This document shows positions 47,807 to 57,406 of a stretch of 64,000 nucleotides of DNA, piece by piece. The notes beneath the pieces are model-generated. The model had not been told where the DNA came from and ran no database searches. It saw only the letters and a program-made list of their open reading frames with translations. The DNA is from Acidianus infernus. Its GTDB lineage: Archaea > Thermoproteota > Thermoprotei_A > Sulfolobales > Sulfolobaceae. The stretch is from contig NZ_WFIY01000004.1 of NCBI RefSeq assembly GCF_009729545.1, forward strand, positions 88,001-152,000, read 5' to 3'. Within the stretch, counting starts at the first letter, position 1, and each line of letters opens with the position of its first letter. The position numbers and the translations under genes were made by a program.

Positions 47807-48957
47807 TTCAATTATTCATCCATGCGTCAAATTTTTCATACGAAGTTAAAGAAAAAGCTGTAGAGAAAGCAGAAGAAGATTATTTGCCTTCTCTCAAAAA
47901 AGAGAATGCGTTAGTAGTTTTTACGACTGTAGAAAAAGGCGACGATGAGGAAATTATAAGAAAAGCCGTAGATAATATTAAAGATGTTTTTTCCAAAGTC
48001 AAAGCCTCATGCGTAATTATTTATCCTTACGCTCACCTATCAAATAACTTATCCTCACCAGATGTAGCAATATCTTCTCTTAAAGAAATTGAAAAGGAAT
48101 TAAAAGATAGTGGAATAGAAACCTATAGAGCTCCTTTCGGTTGGTATAAAGCTTTCAGCATAAGCTGTTACGGACATCCACTAAGTGAACTATCTAGAAG
48201 GATAACAAAATCTGAAGAGTTTTCCAAGTCTGAAGAACTAGAAATTTGTAGCAAGTTTGGTTTCCCTTCTTCACCTAAGGCTACTTTCATGAAGATTGCA
48301 ACGCTAGAATATTTAAAGAAGGTGCTTTCGCCAAGCAGTATCATAATATCTAATGATGAATTAAAAGAAAAGGAAGGAACAATGATAATTAGATATTTAA
48401 AACCTTCTGGCAGAATTTTGCCGTGCATCAATGAGGATCCAAAAATTGAAGTTATTTATTTTGGTGAGAAACAGCTTGATTTCCCTAAAGAATTTAAGGA
48501 CTCAAAAAACTCGTTAAAAATTTGGGACTCAAAAGACGGTAAAACTACTATCTGGGTAGGAAATTTAATTTATTACATTCTTCTTCAAGCAAAATCAATG
48601 AGCACACCATATTTGCCCTTATGGATTTCTCCAATTCACGTAAGGTTGTTGCCAGTGAAAAAAGATTTCCTTGAAAAGACTGAAGAGTTTGCTAACCAGC
48701 TTTTGTCTAAAGGAGTAAGAGTTGAAATAGATAACAAAGACGACGGGTTAGGTAATAAAATTAGAAGGTCAGGGATAGATTGGATACCTTATGTGGCAAT
48801 TGTTGGAGAAAGAGAAATTAAAACTTCTACTCTTACAGTTAGGATAAGGAAAAAAGACGAGCAGAAAAGCTTGACTATAGATGAATTATACGCATTAATA
48901 AAGGATGAAGATCCTCTCATGCTAAAACAAAATACTCCGGTGAAAATCTTTGATTGA
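47803..48957 (+). CDS. Threonyl-tRNA synthetase editing protein (ThrRS-ed)
   Basis: A 384-residue protein with the archaeal DTD-like editing domain at the N-terminus (MIQLFIHASNFSYEVKEKAV; CVIIYPYAHLSNNLSSPDVA; YRAPFGWYKAFSISCYGHPLSE) and the anticodon-binding domain at the C-terminus (SPIHVRLLPVKKDFLEKTEE on). The catalytic class II core is reduced. In Sulfolobus the free editing protein hydrolyses Ser-tRNA-Thr made by the catalytic ThrRS. Here the catalytic gene is at 28837. It overlaps aCPSF2 by 4 bases. Confidence 0.93.
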
Positions 48958-49906
48958 AGTTGAAGTACCCCTAAAGTTAACACTATTTGGAGAACATGCT
49001 GTAGTTTATGGGGAACCAGCAATAGCTATGGCAATTAACGAGAAGATGAAAATAAAAATAGTGCCATATCATAAAATGGTATTAAAATCGAATTCTTTAT
49101 CAATTAAGGGAATAAAAGTTGACTTGGAAGAAATGAAGTTAGAAAGCGAGGAAACTTCAAGAGTTCTCTCTTATGCTCTGTCAACAATTAATTTCTTTGA
49201 AAAAGAGTATGGCACTAGGAAAAATGCGTTAATAGAAATAGAATCTCCAGTAGACCCTTCTGTAGGCTTAGGAACTAGCGCTGCAGTAATAGTAGGCATA
49301 GTGGGAGGATATTCTAGATATTTAGGTTATGAACTAACCAGAGAGGAAATAGCAAAAATCTCTCATAAAATAGAGCTTACAGTGCAAGGTTTAGGTAGTA
49401 GAATGGATACTTATACTACTTCTCTAGGTGGCTTGATATACTTCCCTAAGGGCGGAGGATATGAAAAAATAAGAGGAGAAATAAGAATAACAGCCGGATA
49501 CATTAGAAGAATCGCAACTACAGCAGAGATTTTAAAAAGAGTTAAAAGTTTGAAGGAAAAGAACCCTGATTTATTTAACGACTTAATTTCTTCCATAGGA
49601 AAAACAGTCAATAAGGCTAAAATTGCAATAGAGAAGGAAGACGAAGAAGAAATAGGAGAACTTATGTATGTTAATCACGGACTATTAATGTCGCTAGGCG
49701 TTACATTGCCCCCAATAGATAATCTGGTTTCAACTGCAAAAATTCTAGGCTTAAAAGGATGCAAAATAAGTGGTGGCGGGGGAGGAGGTTCAACAGTATG
49801 CTTAGAAGACGAAAGGGCAAGAATTTTACTATCGACTATTGGCGCAAAAATAGTTGACGCAAGAATTAGCCAAGAAGGTGTAACGATAAAGGAAATAAAC
49901 CAGTAA
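48950..49906 (+). CDS. mvk: Mevalonate kinase
   Basis: A 318-residue GHMP kinase: KLTLFGEHAVVYGEPAIAMA, SPVDPSVGLGTSAAVIVGIV, then GCKISGGGGGGSTVCL. It phosphorylates mevalonate, the step before PMK at 20649. The start is TTG 48950 with a Shine-Dalgarno GGTGA at 48939-48943, and it overlaps the ThrRS-ed stop by 8 bases. Confidence 0.95.
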   Translation: MIEVEVPLKLTLFGEHAVVYGEPAIAMAINEKMKIKIVPYHKMVLKSNSLSIKGIKVDLEEMKLESEETSRVLSYALSTINFFEKEYGTRKNALIEIESPVDPSVGLGTSAAVIVGIVGGYSRYLGYELTREEIAKISHKIELTVQGLGSRMDTYTTSLGGLIYFPKGGGYEKIRGEIRITAGYIRRIATTAEILKRVKSLKEKNPDLFNDLISSIGKTVNKAKIAIEKEDEEEIGELMYVNHGLLMSLGVTLPPIDNLVSTAKILGLKGCKISGGGGGGSTVCLEDERARILLSTIGAKIVDARISQEGVTIKEINQ

Positions 49907-49921
49907 ATTAAGACTTTACTA

Positions 49922-51691
49922 GTGTGCGGAATAATTGGAGTAATCTCAAAAAATGACGAGAAGAAACTTGCTACAATAACTGTTCAATGCTTAGAAAGAT
50001 TAGAGTATAGAGGCTACGATAGCGTAGGAGTAGCATCAATGGAAGGTAATGAATTAGAAGTAAGGAAAGCTAAAGGAAGGATTGACGAAGTAGTAAAAAG
50101 ATTGAATATTTTATCAATGACAGGGAGGGTATTTCTAGGTCATACTAGATGGGCTACACATGGAGAGCCTAATGATATTAATGCTCATCCCCATACTGAC
50201 TGTACTAACTCAATAGCAGTAGTTCATAACGGTACAATAAAAAATTTTAGAGAACTTAGAGAAGACTTAGAATCATTAGGTCATAAATTCAAAAGCGAAA
50301 CTGACACAGAAGTTATTCCACATTTAGTTGAAGAATTTAAAAAGAGAGGGATGGACACATTTTCAGCTTTCAAATCCGCTATAAATTCTATTCAGGGCAG
50401 TTACGCAGTTTTAGCAATTATTAAAGGAGAAAATAAAATATATTTCGCTAAAAAGGACAATCCTTTAATTATTGGTTTAGGAGATAAAATGAATTTCATA
50501 TCAAGCGATATACCAAGCTTTTTGCCTTATACTAATAAAGTGCTTATCTTAATAGATGGAGACGTAGGTTACATAACTCCAGATGATATATATATAGAGA
50601 ATGAAGGTAAGAAAGTTAATGTTTTGGATAGGATAAAAATAATAACCTGGGACGCTTCAGCAGCGTCAAAAGAAGGTTATGCTCATTATATGCTTAAGGA
50701 AATTCACGAAAGTCCGAGAGCTGTTGATGACACAATCTCAGGACTAGTTTCTGACATTGAAGACGTTAAGAACGCAATAAAAATCTTAGAAGAGTCTAAA
50801 AGAATAATAGTAATTGCTGCTGGAACTAGCTACCATGCAGGATTATATTTCTCTTTACTTCTGCAAAGGGAAGGATTTAATATAATTCCAGTAATAGCAT
50901 CAGAATATTACAATATAAAAACAAACCAAGAAGACGCCATATTAGCAATAAGCCAAAGCGGAGAGACCTATGACGTGATGATGGCACTAAAAGAATTCAA
51001 GGCTAACGGATCCAGAATAATTTCATTAACTAACGTAATAGATAGCGCAATAGCTAGACAAAGCGACGTAAAACTTTACACTAGAGCGGGGCCAGAAATT
51101 GGAGTTGCAGCAACAAAAACCTTTACTTCGCAAATAGCAGCCCTTCAATTTCTTTATTCCTTAATGAAAGGTGAAGATTACACTTACTTAAATAAGGCAA
51201 AAGACGTCATAAGAAGAAGCTTAGACTTTGAAGGAGAGGCTAAATTAATAGGAGAAGAACTTTCTGCAAAGTCCAACGCCTATTACCTAGGAAGGGGGCT
51301 TTCTTTGCCTTTCGCCATGGAAGGTGCATTAAAAATAAAGGAAATAACTTATTTGCACGCTGAGGCTTACGCCGCAGGAGAAAGTAAGCACGGGCCTATA
51401 GCTCTAGTTGAAAAAGATTTTCCAGTAGTTTTTATAAACCTTGGCGAGCTAGTAGGAGAACTACAAAATAACGTTCAAGAAATGAAAGCAAGAAAAGCTA
51501 AGACTTACGCCATTAGCGTTAATGAGAGATTAAACACCGACAAGGAAATCTTGCTCACAGTAGATGATGAAAGATTATCACCATTTGCGGTCACTCCAAT
51601 AATACAACTAATAGCTTATTATTCTGCAGTCAAGAGAGGAAATGATCCAGATAAGCCTAGAAACTTAGCTAAGACGGTGACTGTAGGATGA
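49922..51691 (+). CDS. glmS: Glutamine-fructose-6-phosphate aminotransferase
   Basis: A 589-residue enzyme that makes glucosamine 6-phosphate. N-terminal class II amidotransferase domain: MCGIIGVIS with Cys2, RGYDSVGVA, GHTRWATHGEPN. Two SIS domains follow, with AAGTSYHAG, SQSGETYDVMMAL and the C-terminal DKPRNLAKTVTVG. The start is GTG at 49922. The GlmU-like gene overlaps its stop by 4 bases, coupling UDP-GlcNAc synthesis. Confidence 0.96.
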   Translation: MCGIIGVISKNDEKKLATITVQCLERLEYRGYDSVGVASMEGNELEVRKAKGRIDEVVKRLNILSMTGRVFLGHTRWATHGEPNDINAHPHTDCTNSIAVVHNGTIKNFRELREDLESLGHKFKSETDTEVIPHLVEEFKKRGMDTFSAFKSAINSIQGSYAVLAIIKGENKIYFAKKDNPLIIGLGDKMNFISSDIPSFLPYTNKVLILIDGDVGYITPDDIYIENEGKKVNVLDRIKIITWDASAASKEGYAHYMLKEIHESPRAVDDTISGLVSDIEDVKNAIKILEESKRIIVIAAGTSYHAGLYFSLLLQREGFNIIPVIASEYYNIKTNQEDAILAISQSGETYDVMMALKEFKANGSRIISLTNVIDSAIARQSDVKLYTRAGPEIGVAATKTFTSQIAALQFLYSLMKGEDYTYLNKAKDVIRRSLDFEGEAKLIGEELSAKSNAYYLGRGLSLPFAMEGALKIKEITYLHAEAYAAGESKHGPIALVEKDFPVVFINLGELVGELQNNVQEMKARKAKTYAISVNERLNTDKEILLTVDDERLSPFAVTPIIQLIAYYSAVKRGNDPDKPRNLAKTVTVG

Positions 51692-52755
51692 AAGCAATAG
51701 TTTTAGCCGCGGGAAAAGGAGAAGGATTAAGACCTTATACTGAAAAAGAACAAAAGGAGGCTATAACAATCTTAGGCAAAGCTATAATTTCTCATGTATT
51801 ATACGGTTTAAAAAAAGCAGGAATAGATGAAGTAGTTATAGTTACAAACGAACATGAAAAACAGATTCAGGAGGCAATAAACATTGATATTCCATTCGAG
51901 ACGGTTAGGCAAAAAAGGTCTGGAATAACTGGAGCAGTACTTGATGGCATGGATAAAATTCCAGATGACGAATTCCTATTAGCTTTCGGAGATATTATTG
52001 CTGAACCGGAATTTTACATGAATCTAATGAATTCCTACATAACTGGAAACTCGAAGGCAGTCTTCTCTTTAGTCCCAGTCTCAGAGGGCATGCAAACTTA
52101 CGGCTTAGCTAGAATAGTCGATAATAGAATTGAAATAGTTAATGAAGGCTCGACACTAGCACTTGCAGGAGCTTACATAATACCTAAGGGAGATTTCACA
52201 GATATTTTAGAATATTTCAAAAAGATCTCTCCTTTCTCAAGATACTTCATATGGTCTGGCAAATGGATAGATATCGGTTACCCAGAAGATCTTATTAACG
52301 CAATAGAGGTCCTTCTTTCCGATTTAAATAATTCAATTATTTCAGATAAAGCTGAAATTTCAAAGACCGCAGTAATAGGAAAAAAGGTAATAATAGAAGA
52401 CAACGCCATTATCGACGATTACGCAGTAATTAAAGGTCCTGCGTACATAGGAAAAAACGCGTACATAGGAAATTACTCTCTAATAAGAGATTATTCTTCC
52501 ATTGAAAGTGAAGCAAAAATAGGAGCATATTGCGAGGTTACACATTCGTTAGTAGAACCGAGAGCTGAAATTGGATCTAAAAGTTACTTAACTTACACAA
52601 TAGTAGGAAGAGGAGCAAAAATAGGAGCATCAGTAATAACAGTGAGTTATCCGGCAAATCCAGTTAGGGGAAGAGAAAGAAAGCTCGGCGCATTGATTTC
52701 ACCTAATGAAGAAATATATCATGGACAAATTATAGGTCCAAATTATAGAAAATAA
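51688..52755 (+). CDS. GlmU-like nucleotidyltransferase/left-handed beta-helix protein
   Basis: A 355-residue protein with a nucleotidyltransferase domain (1-220) and hexapeptide-repeat beta-helix (about 230-340; IGKKVIIEDNAIIDDYAVIK, IGKNAYIGNYSLI). It sits in an operon with glmS, so it likely makes UDP-GlcNAc from glucosamine 1-phosphate, like ST0452. The signature loop is LAAGKGEGLRPYTEKEQKEA in place of G-x-G-x-R-L-x-P-L-T...PK; the Arg of the usual GERL and the PK are altered. Activity of the uridylyl half should be tested. Confidence 0.82.
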   Translation: MKAIVLAAGKGEGLRPYTEKEQKEAITILGKAIISHVLYGLKKAGIDEVVIVTNEHEKQIQEAINIDIPFETVRQKRSGITGAVLDGMDKIPDDEFLLAFGDIIAEPEFYMNLMNSYITGNSKAVFSLVPVSEGMQTYGLARIVDNRIEIVNEGSTLALAGAYIIPKGDFTDILEYFKKISPFSRYFIWSGKWIDIGYPEDLINAIEVLLSDLNNSIISDKAEISKTAVIGKKVIIEDNAIIDDYAVIKGPAYIGKNAYIGNYSLIRDYSSIESEAKIGAYCEVTHSLVEPRAEIGSKSYLTYTIVGRGAKIGASVITVSYPANPVRGRERKLGALISPNEEIYHGQIIGPNYRK

Positions 52756-52829
52756 CTTCATTTTTTATCTTCATTCATACTAAATTTTTTAAAAAAAGGC
52801 TTATTTAAGCGCAATCAAAAGGATTAAAT

Positions 52830-53534
52830 GTGGAGCTTATTGATACTAAAAAATTATTAGAAGGATATAAATTAAAAGATGGAGATAGTGTACTTATAGA
52901 TAGTGACTCATTATCAATTATAAAGTATTTTCATGGGTTAAAGAAGATAAACTTGATTGCTGATGATAATTTTATATTTGAAACACTAGAAATTGCAGGA
53001 TTCTTAAGAGAGCATCAAGTAAAAACGTCTGTCAATAATTTTCCCCCGTCATATGAACCTAAACTAATTAGGCATAAAAAACTTGAGTTCCCTATTACGA
53101 GATCCAAAGGAAAAGGATTAACTTGGAAAGTTTCTGGAGTAGATTTTTTGCCAGGTAATTTCGTTCTAGGAAAGGATTTTCCAGTAAGTGATGAAAGAAC
53201 CGGAATTCTGGGATACATGGTTAATAAAAAAGTTGTAGTAATATTCAAGAAGTCAAATGGGGATTATATTGAAGGTAGAATAATTGGAAAGCTGGATGGT
53301 GACGAAGAATACCTTGTTAGACCAAATAAATGGTTAACTGACTTAGTAGTTTTTAAGGCAACCTTTAAAAAAGGCAAGGCAATTGCTAGTAAGAAACTCC
53401 TATTTTGTAGGCCTTTAGGCTCTGTTTTCCTTCCTTTAAATAGGAGGGATATATATAATATTTTATTAAAATTAAAAATAAGATCCTCAGGATATCCGGT
53501 TGAGTGTTATGATTATCAAAGTTCATGGAATTAA
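52830..53534 (+). CDS. Protein of unknown function, upstream of mini-ParA
   Basis: A 234-residue soluble protein. The N-terminus has a Rossmann-like alternation (DGDSVLIDSDSLSIIKYFHG), and the middle a beta-rich part (GKGLTWKVSGVDFLPGNFVL). GTG start at 52830, with TTATTTAAG about 25 bases before. The mini-ParA gene overlaps its end. I do not recognise the family; the pairing suggests a partner of the ATPase. Confidence 0.65.
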   Translation: MELIDTKKLLEGYKLKDGDSVLIDSDSLSIIKYFHGLKKINLIADDNFIFETLEIAGFLREHQVKTSVNNFPPSYEPKLIRHKKLEFPITRSKGKGLTWKVSGVDFLPGNFVLGKDFPVSDERTGILGYMVNKKVVVIFKKSNGDYIEGRIIGKLDGDEEYLVRPNKWLTDLVVFKATFKKGKAIASKKLLFCRPLGSVFLPLNRRDIYNILLKLKIRSSGYPVECYDYQSSWN

Positions 53535-53979
53535 AGGTGGTTCAGGAAAATCTACGATATCTAAATATCTTTTTTACTATTTTAGAAAGAAGGAAAGGAA
53601 AAAAGTATCACTTTACTCTATAGAAGAAATAGTTAAGTATAATAATCCAGAAATTATAATATTAGATAATGTTAATCTCACAATAAAAAACAGTAATATA
53701 GAATGGAAATTATTCGTTACAGACCCTCAAAGTTTAGAATTAAGCTTAAATTATATTAAGGATGATGATTTTCTCATAGTTAATAAGGTTTCGCCATTTC
53801 CTTGCGAGCAAGCCGAAATAATAAAAAAGGTTTACAAGCTTAGAGCAGTCCTAGTTCCTTTTAATGGAAAATTATTTTATGAGGAATATGAGGAGCTGGT
53901 AGAACCTACTCTAAATAGGCTAGCTGAAAATTTACTTGGCTTAAGGAAAGACCACTTAATAGTTCCTTTTCAACAATAA
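53509..53979 (+). CDS. Mini-ParA-like P-loop ATPase
   Basis: About 156 residues with the Walker A IKVHGIKGGSGKSTISKYLF (residues 2-21) and IIILDNV as Walker B. It is much shorter than ParA/SegA (about 210-250): switch regions are cut down. The ORF opens at TTG 53500; ATG 53509 fits the fold start. It overlaps the upstream gene by 26 bases and the convergent wHTH by 24. Confidence 0.72.
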   Translation: MIIKVHGIKGGSGKSTISKYLFYYFRKKERKKVSLYSIEEIVKYNNPEIIILDNVNLTIKNSNIEWKLFVTDPQSLELSLNYIKDDDFLIVNKVSPFPCEQAEIIKKVYKLRAVLVPFNGKLFYEEYEELVEPTLNRLAENLLGLRKDHLIVPFQQ

Positions 53980-54201
53980 TTCGCCTATTTCTTCTCCAAT
54001 ATCAGTTAACGCGTATTTACCCTTACATTTTTTAATTACTCCGTCCGCTACTAAGTCAGCCAACTGTAATTTTAAAGTATCTGTAGATACTCCTACAAGA
54101 TCCTTGATATCTTTAAAAGATAACTTACCTCCTTCCCTTTTTATTACTAAGACTATTTTACTCTTTATCTCAGACGACATTACCTTATCCTTAGCATCCA
54201 T
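53956..54201 (-). CDS. Small winged-helix regulator
   Basis: Encodes 81 residues: KSKIVLVIKREGGKLSFKDI, DLVGVSTDTLKLQLADLVAD and wing KKCKGKYALTDIGEEIGELL. A typical archaeal one-domain wHTH. It is divergent from the DMT transporter at 54236 with only 34 bases between, so it may control that gene. Confidence 0.78.
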   Translation of the reverse strand: MDAKDKVMSSEIKSKIVLVIKREGGKLSFKDIKDLVGVSTDTLKLQLADLVADGVIKKCKGKYALTDIGEEIGELLLKRNY

Positions 54202-54235
54202 AAATTAAATTAAGAAACCTAAGAAATAAGCAATC

Positions 54236-55036
54236 GTGAATAAAAGTTACGTAATCTTAATAATAGGAGGAATATCCTTTGGAACAGCAGCAATATTTAT
54301 AAAATTTTCAGACTTAACGCCTGGGGCTATTGCTTTTTTCAGATTTCTTGTAGCAGGATTAATTTTATCCTTAGGGAGGATAGACCTTAAAAAAATAATA
54401 AAATATTCTCCATTCGGGTTATTATTATCCCTTCACATGATAACCTTCATATTAGGAGTCTATAATACAACAATCATTGATACGACAGTATTAGTTTCAA
54501 CTTCACCGTTTTTTGCCATACTCCTATCGCCCTTAAGCAAATTTAAGGCAGAAAGAATTGACCTCGTTATAACTGCTATAGGTTTTTCAGGAATATTAAT
54601 AATGAATTATCCCTTACAGTTGGGCTATCTATACGGAAATATAATGTCACTAATATCAGCATTCTTAATCTCACTTTATACAACATTATTAAGCAGAAAC
54701 GAGGAAAATCCCCTTGTTTTAACCTCAAGCATTTACATATCTTCCTCAATTTTCTCTTTACCGTTTGTAATATACCAAGGTATAGGGAAGATAGATTTAA
54801 CATCGATCTTATCTTTACTTGGCTTAATCTTTATACCAACGTTAATAGGACATACGAGCGTTATTTATGCATCAAATAAGGTTAAACCTCAATACATAGA
54901 AACTATAGGCTTATTAGAACCCGTAGTTGCATCAATAATAGCAATATTTACCTTTAACCAAATACCTAATCTTTTTGAAGTTTTAGGCTCTGCACTAATA
55001 GTATCATCAATTATATTCGTAATAAATAAAAAATAG
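54236..55036 (+). CDS. EamA/DMT-superfamily transporter
   Basis: A 266-residue, ten-TM protein: IGGISFGTAAIFIKFSDLTP and GAIAFFRFLVAGLIL in the first EamA repeat, TLIGHTSVIYASNKVKPQYI in the second. GTG start at 54236. A metabolite exporter with unknown substrate; the wHTH next door is a candidate regulator. Confidence 0.88.
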   Translation: MNKSYVILIIGGISFGTAAIFIKFSDLTPGAIAFFRFLVAGLILSLGRIDLKKIIKYSPFGLLLSLHMITFILGVYNTTIIDTTVLVSTSPFFAILLSPLSKFKAERIDLVITAIGFSGILIMNYPLQLGYLYGNIMSLISAFLISLYTTLLSRNEENPLVLTSSIYISSSIFSLPFVIYQGIGKIDLTSILSLLGLIFIPTLIGHTSVIYASNKVKPQYIETIGLLEPVVASIIAIFTFNQIPNLFEVLGSALIVSSIIFVINKK

Positions 55037-56014
55037 TCATCTGATTTCCTTTTTAATCACAAAATAGCCTACTATAACTAGAATACCTATACCACCTGCT
55101 ATCAAATAGTAAAGGCAATAAGGCGGTGGCGGAGGAGGTACTTGAGGGATTATAATAACATTATTTGAAAGCGAATTAACAACGTAGATGTTACCATTCT
55201 TATACATTAAAATTGAAGGCCTACCTCCAACTGATATATTATGAATAACACTACCGCTGAGTGAAAGTACTAGAATCGACCCCGTAGCTACATCTGATAC
55301 GTAAATATAGCCGTCTGAAGGATCATAAATTGCATCATAAGGACCCAAGCCAGCACTAAAATGAAATACGCCAGAGGAGTTTATTATAGTAAGCTCATTA
55401 TTAATCCAACTCGTTACAAAAATGTTCCCATTACAGTAATTAACGTAAACTACTCGGCCACCTATATAATAAGTAGTATTTAACTTTCCTTCTGTATTAT
55501 ATACGTAAACTACGCCGTTATATCCTCCGCCTATGTAAAGAAGACAATTTTTAGGATCAAAAGCAATAGCGTCAGGTTGATAACCAAGATTTATAGTTTT
55601 TATTAAACTGCAGTTCTTTATTATCCCAAGAGAATTAATCTCTGGTTCTATAACGAAAAGTTCTTGATCTTTAGGATCATAAGCCATATAACAAGGGGAA
55701 GACGTCAAATTAATAGACCTTATAATCTTGTTATTTTCTAATACTACTATCTTATCACAGCCTGCTAAAGCTACATAAATCTTGTTACCTGCACTAACCA
55801 TACTTATTGGTTGAGAACCCACAGCAATAGTAGAAATAACTTCATTATTGCTAGGATTTATAATGCTTACGGTACTAGAATTATAATTCGTAACATATAT
55901 ATAACCAGAATTACATAAAATAAAAGATGGAGCATTCCCAACTTCAATACTAACAATTGAGGACGAGACAAATATTAACATAAACAATACTAAGAAAGAA
56001 AGCTCCCTAACCAT
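55037..56014 (-). CDS. Surface-anchored YVTN-type beta-propeller protein
   Basis: A 325-residue protein with an N-terminal signal peptide (ELSFLVLFMLIFVSSSIVSI), six to seven YVTN-like blades (IYVTNYNSSTVSIINPSNNE; IYVALAGCDKIVVLENNKII; IYVSDVATGSILVLSLSG), a polyproline linker PQVPPPPPPY, one TM, and a cytoplasmic RKK-like tail (KKEIR). Many N-X-S/T sequons fit an N-glycosylated cell-surface protein. Six Cys occur in the blades. The ligand is unknown. Confidence 0.85.
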   Translation of the reverse strand: MVRELSFLVLFMLIFVSSSIVSIEVGNAPSFILCNSGYIYVTNYNSSTVSIINPSNNEVISTIAVGSQPISMVSAGNKIYVALAGCDKIVVLENNKIIRSINLTSSPCYMAYDPKDQELFVIEPEINSLGIIKNCSLIKTINLGYQPDAIAFDPKNCLLYIGGGYNGVVYVYNTEGKLNTTYYIGGRVVYVNYCNGNIFVTSWINNELTIINSSGVFHFSAGLGPYDAIYDPSDGYIYVSDVATGSILVLSLSGSVIHNISVGGRPSILMYKNGNIYVVNSLSNNVIIIPQVPPPPPPYCLYYLIAGGIGILVIVGYFVIKKEIR

Positions 56015-56105
56015 ATATACGACTACATAATGTTTATTAAAAATCCTATGCCAACAGTAGCAATAAGGAGAAATACTAATTTATTAGCCTAATTCCTTAA
56101 TTGCA

Positions 56106-56234
56106 ATGATTTATGCGTTTACTTACTTAGGGGATAATTTTTACATATTCTGGTTAGGTACAAAAGTAGGTACAATAACTTCTGACAAGTTAACATATAA
56201 GGGTATTGCGAAAATTTACAAAAATGGGAGTTAG
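56106..56234 (+). CDS. Candidate 42-residue protein with own promoter
   Basis: ATG 56106 opens 43 codons (MIYAFTYLGDNFYIFWLG then GTITSDKLTYKG) ending TAG 56234. TAATTTATTA lies about 25 bases before the ATG, the spacing of a leaderless promoter. The content is not low-complexity. It may be a real small gene or the start of a decayed one. No family recognised. Confidence 0.35.
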   Translation: MIYAFTYLGDNFYIFWLGTKVGTITSDKLTYKGIAKIYKNGS

Positions 56235-56285
56235 GAGGCGAGAAGGGGATGGATAGTCCAAGAAAGTTTTTAATGACGTTAATGA

Positions 56286-56417
56286 CGCTCCTCCCCAGTA
56301 TTTATAGATGAAAGTCTCTCCACTCTTACAATGGTAGTCTCTGAGTCACTCGAATTGATGGTGGGAACTATGAACCCCTTGGAAAGGAATCCTTCCAGGA
56401 GGAAGTCAGTAAAATAG
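56286..56417 (+). pseudogene. Possible IS605/IS607 OrfB (TnpB) C-terminal remnant
   Basis: An open frame without start runs from 56286 to TAG 56417 and ends MNPLERNPSRRKSVK. Sulfolobales OrfB transposases often end in such Pro/Asn/Glu/Arg-rich tails. The DNA is GC-richer than its surroundings. The rest of 56015-56664 is AT-rich spacer, apart from the small ORF at 56106. The call rests on composition and pattern only. Confidence 0.3.
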
Positions 56418-56664
56418 CTTTCACCGATATGCTTATTTAACAAGACTTCCCATACATACTAAAACCTTATGTTTTTATGATATCTAATTGACTTCCTTCA
56501 TAAAATTCTATCAGCCCTAGCTCTCCTTATTAAAATTTAAAATATTTTTGTAAAAATGATAAAAACATAATTAAATATTGTATAAAATTTAGAAAGTGAA
56601 ATTAAACGATTTATATCCAAACTTCATAATAGCTTAAATAGAAAACAGCAGATCTATAAATAAG

Positions 56665-57405
56665 ATGGTTATAAAATTAACTGAGGAGATTGAGACTACT
56701 GACGACGACTCTAGTAAACTTTGGTTTTATGATAAAAAGAATATAATAGATTGTATTCCTAACTTAGTAGGTTTCTCAGAGAACAAAGTAAAGCTTAGAG
56801 TAAAGAACTTCTTTTTCTTAAATAAGATATTAGAATACGAAATTACGAGCTTTATAGGTGGAGAATATATAGAGCATAAATTCAAAAATGAAGATTCCTT
56901 TGCGACTTTACTTATAACGTTTAATAAAAACAGAAAAATCATTTCTTTATCCCTTTCATATTCCGGAAAATTTGAAAAGCAAATGAACAAGATTTTGGAG
57001 AAAATGATGAAAAATTTAAAGATAAAATACCTTGAACAGAAGACAGCCCTACAAAAGAAAAATAACGAATCTTTATCATCTAAGCTAGCTTCCTTGTCCT
57101 TTGTAGCAAAGCTAGTCTCGACTTCCAAGTTAATATATTCTGATAAGCTAGATACGGGTAAGATAGATATAACTCCCTTCATTGAAAACCTATTGCATAA
57201 ATTCTCGCAATACCCTATAATTTATATATCAGGGTTTAATGAAGAAAACACTTTTCGCCTTCTATTTGTTAACGGAGAACTCAAAGGGATATATGTAAAA
57301 ATTTCTGACAAAGAATTTTATTCCGAAGAAGAATTGTTAAAACTTAAAGGATTATTTCACGTTTCTGTTTACGCAAATCTATTAAAACCAAGTATGGTGA
57401 CCTAA
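56665..57405 (+). CDS. Putative SRPBCC-fold protein
   Basis: A 246-residue protein. Its first 125 residues look like a CoxG/START fold: 'IKLTEEIETTDDDSSKLWFY', 'CIPNLVGFSENKVKLRVK' and the closing helix 'FEKQMNKILEKMMKNL'. The C-terminal half is mixed. It ends one base before the diiron-MBL gene's start, so they are co-transcribed. Confidence 0.6.
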   Translation: MVIKLTEEIETTDDDSSKLWFYDKKNIIDCIPNLVGFSENKVKLRVKNFFFLNKILEYEITSFIGGEYIEHKFKNEDSFATLLITFNKNRKIISLSLSYSGKFEKQMNKILEKMMKNLKIKYLEQKTALQKKNNESLSSKLASLSFVAKLVSTSKLIYSDKLDTGKIDITPFIENLLHKFSQYPIIYISGFNEENTFRLLFVNGELKGIYVKISDKEFYSEEELLKLKGLFHVSVYANLLKPSMVT

Positions 57406-57406
57406 T

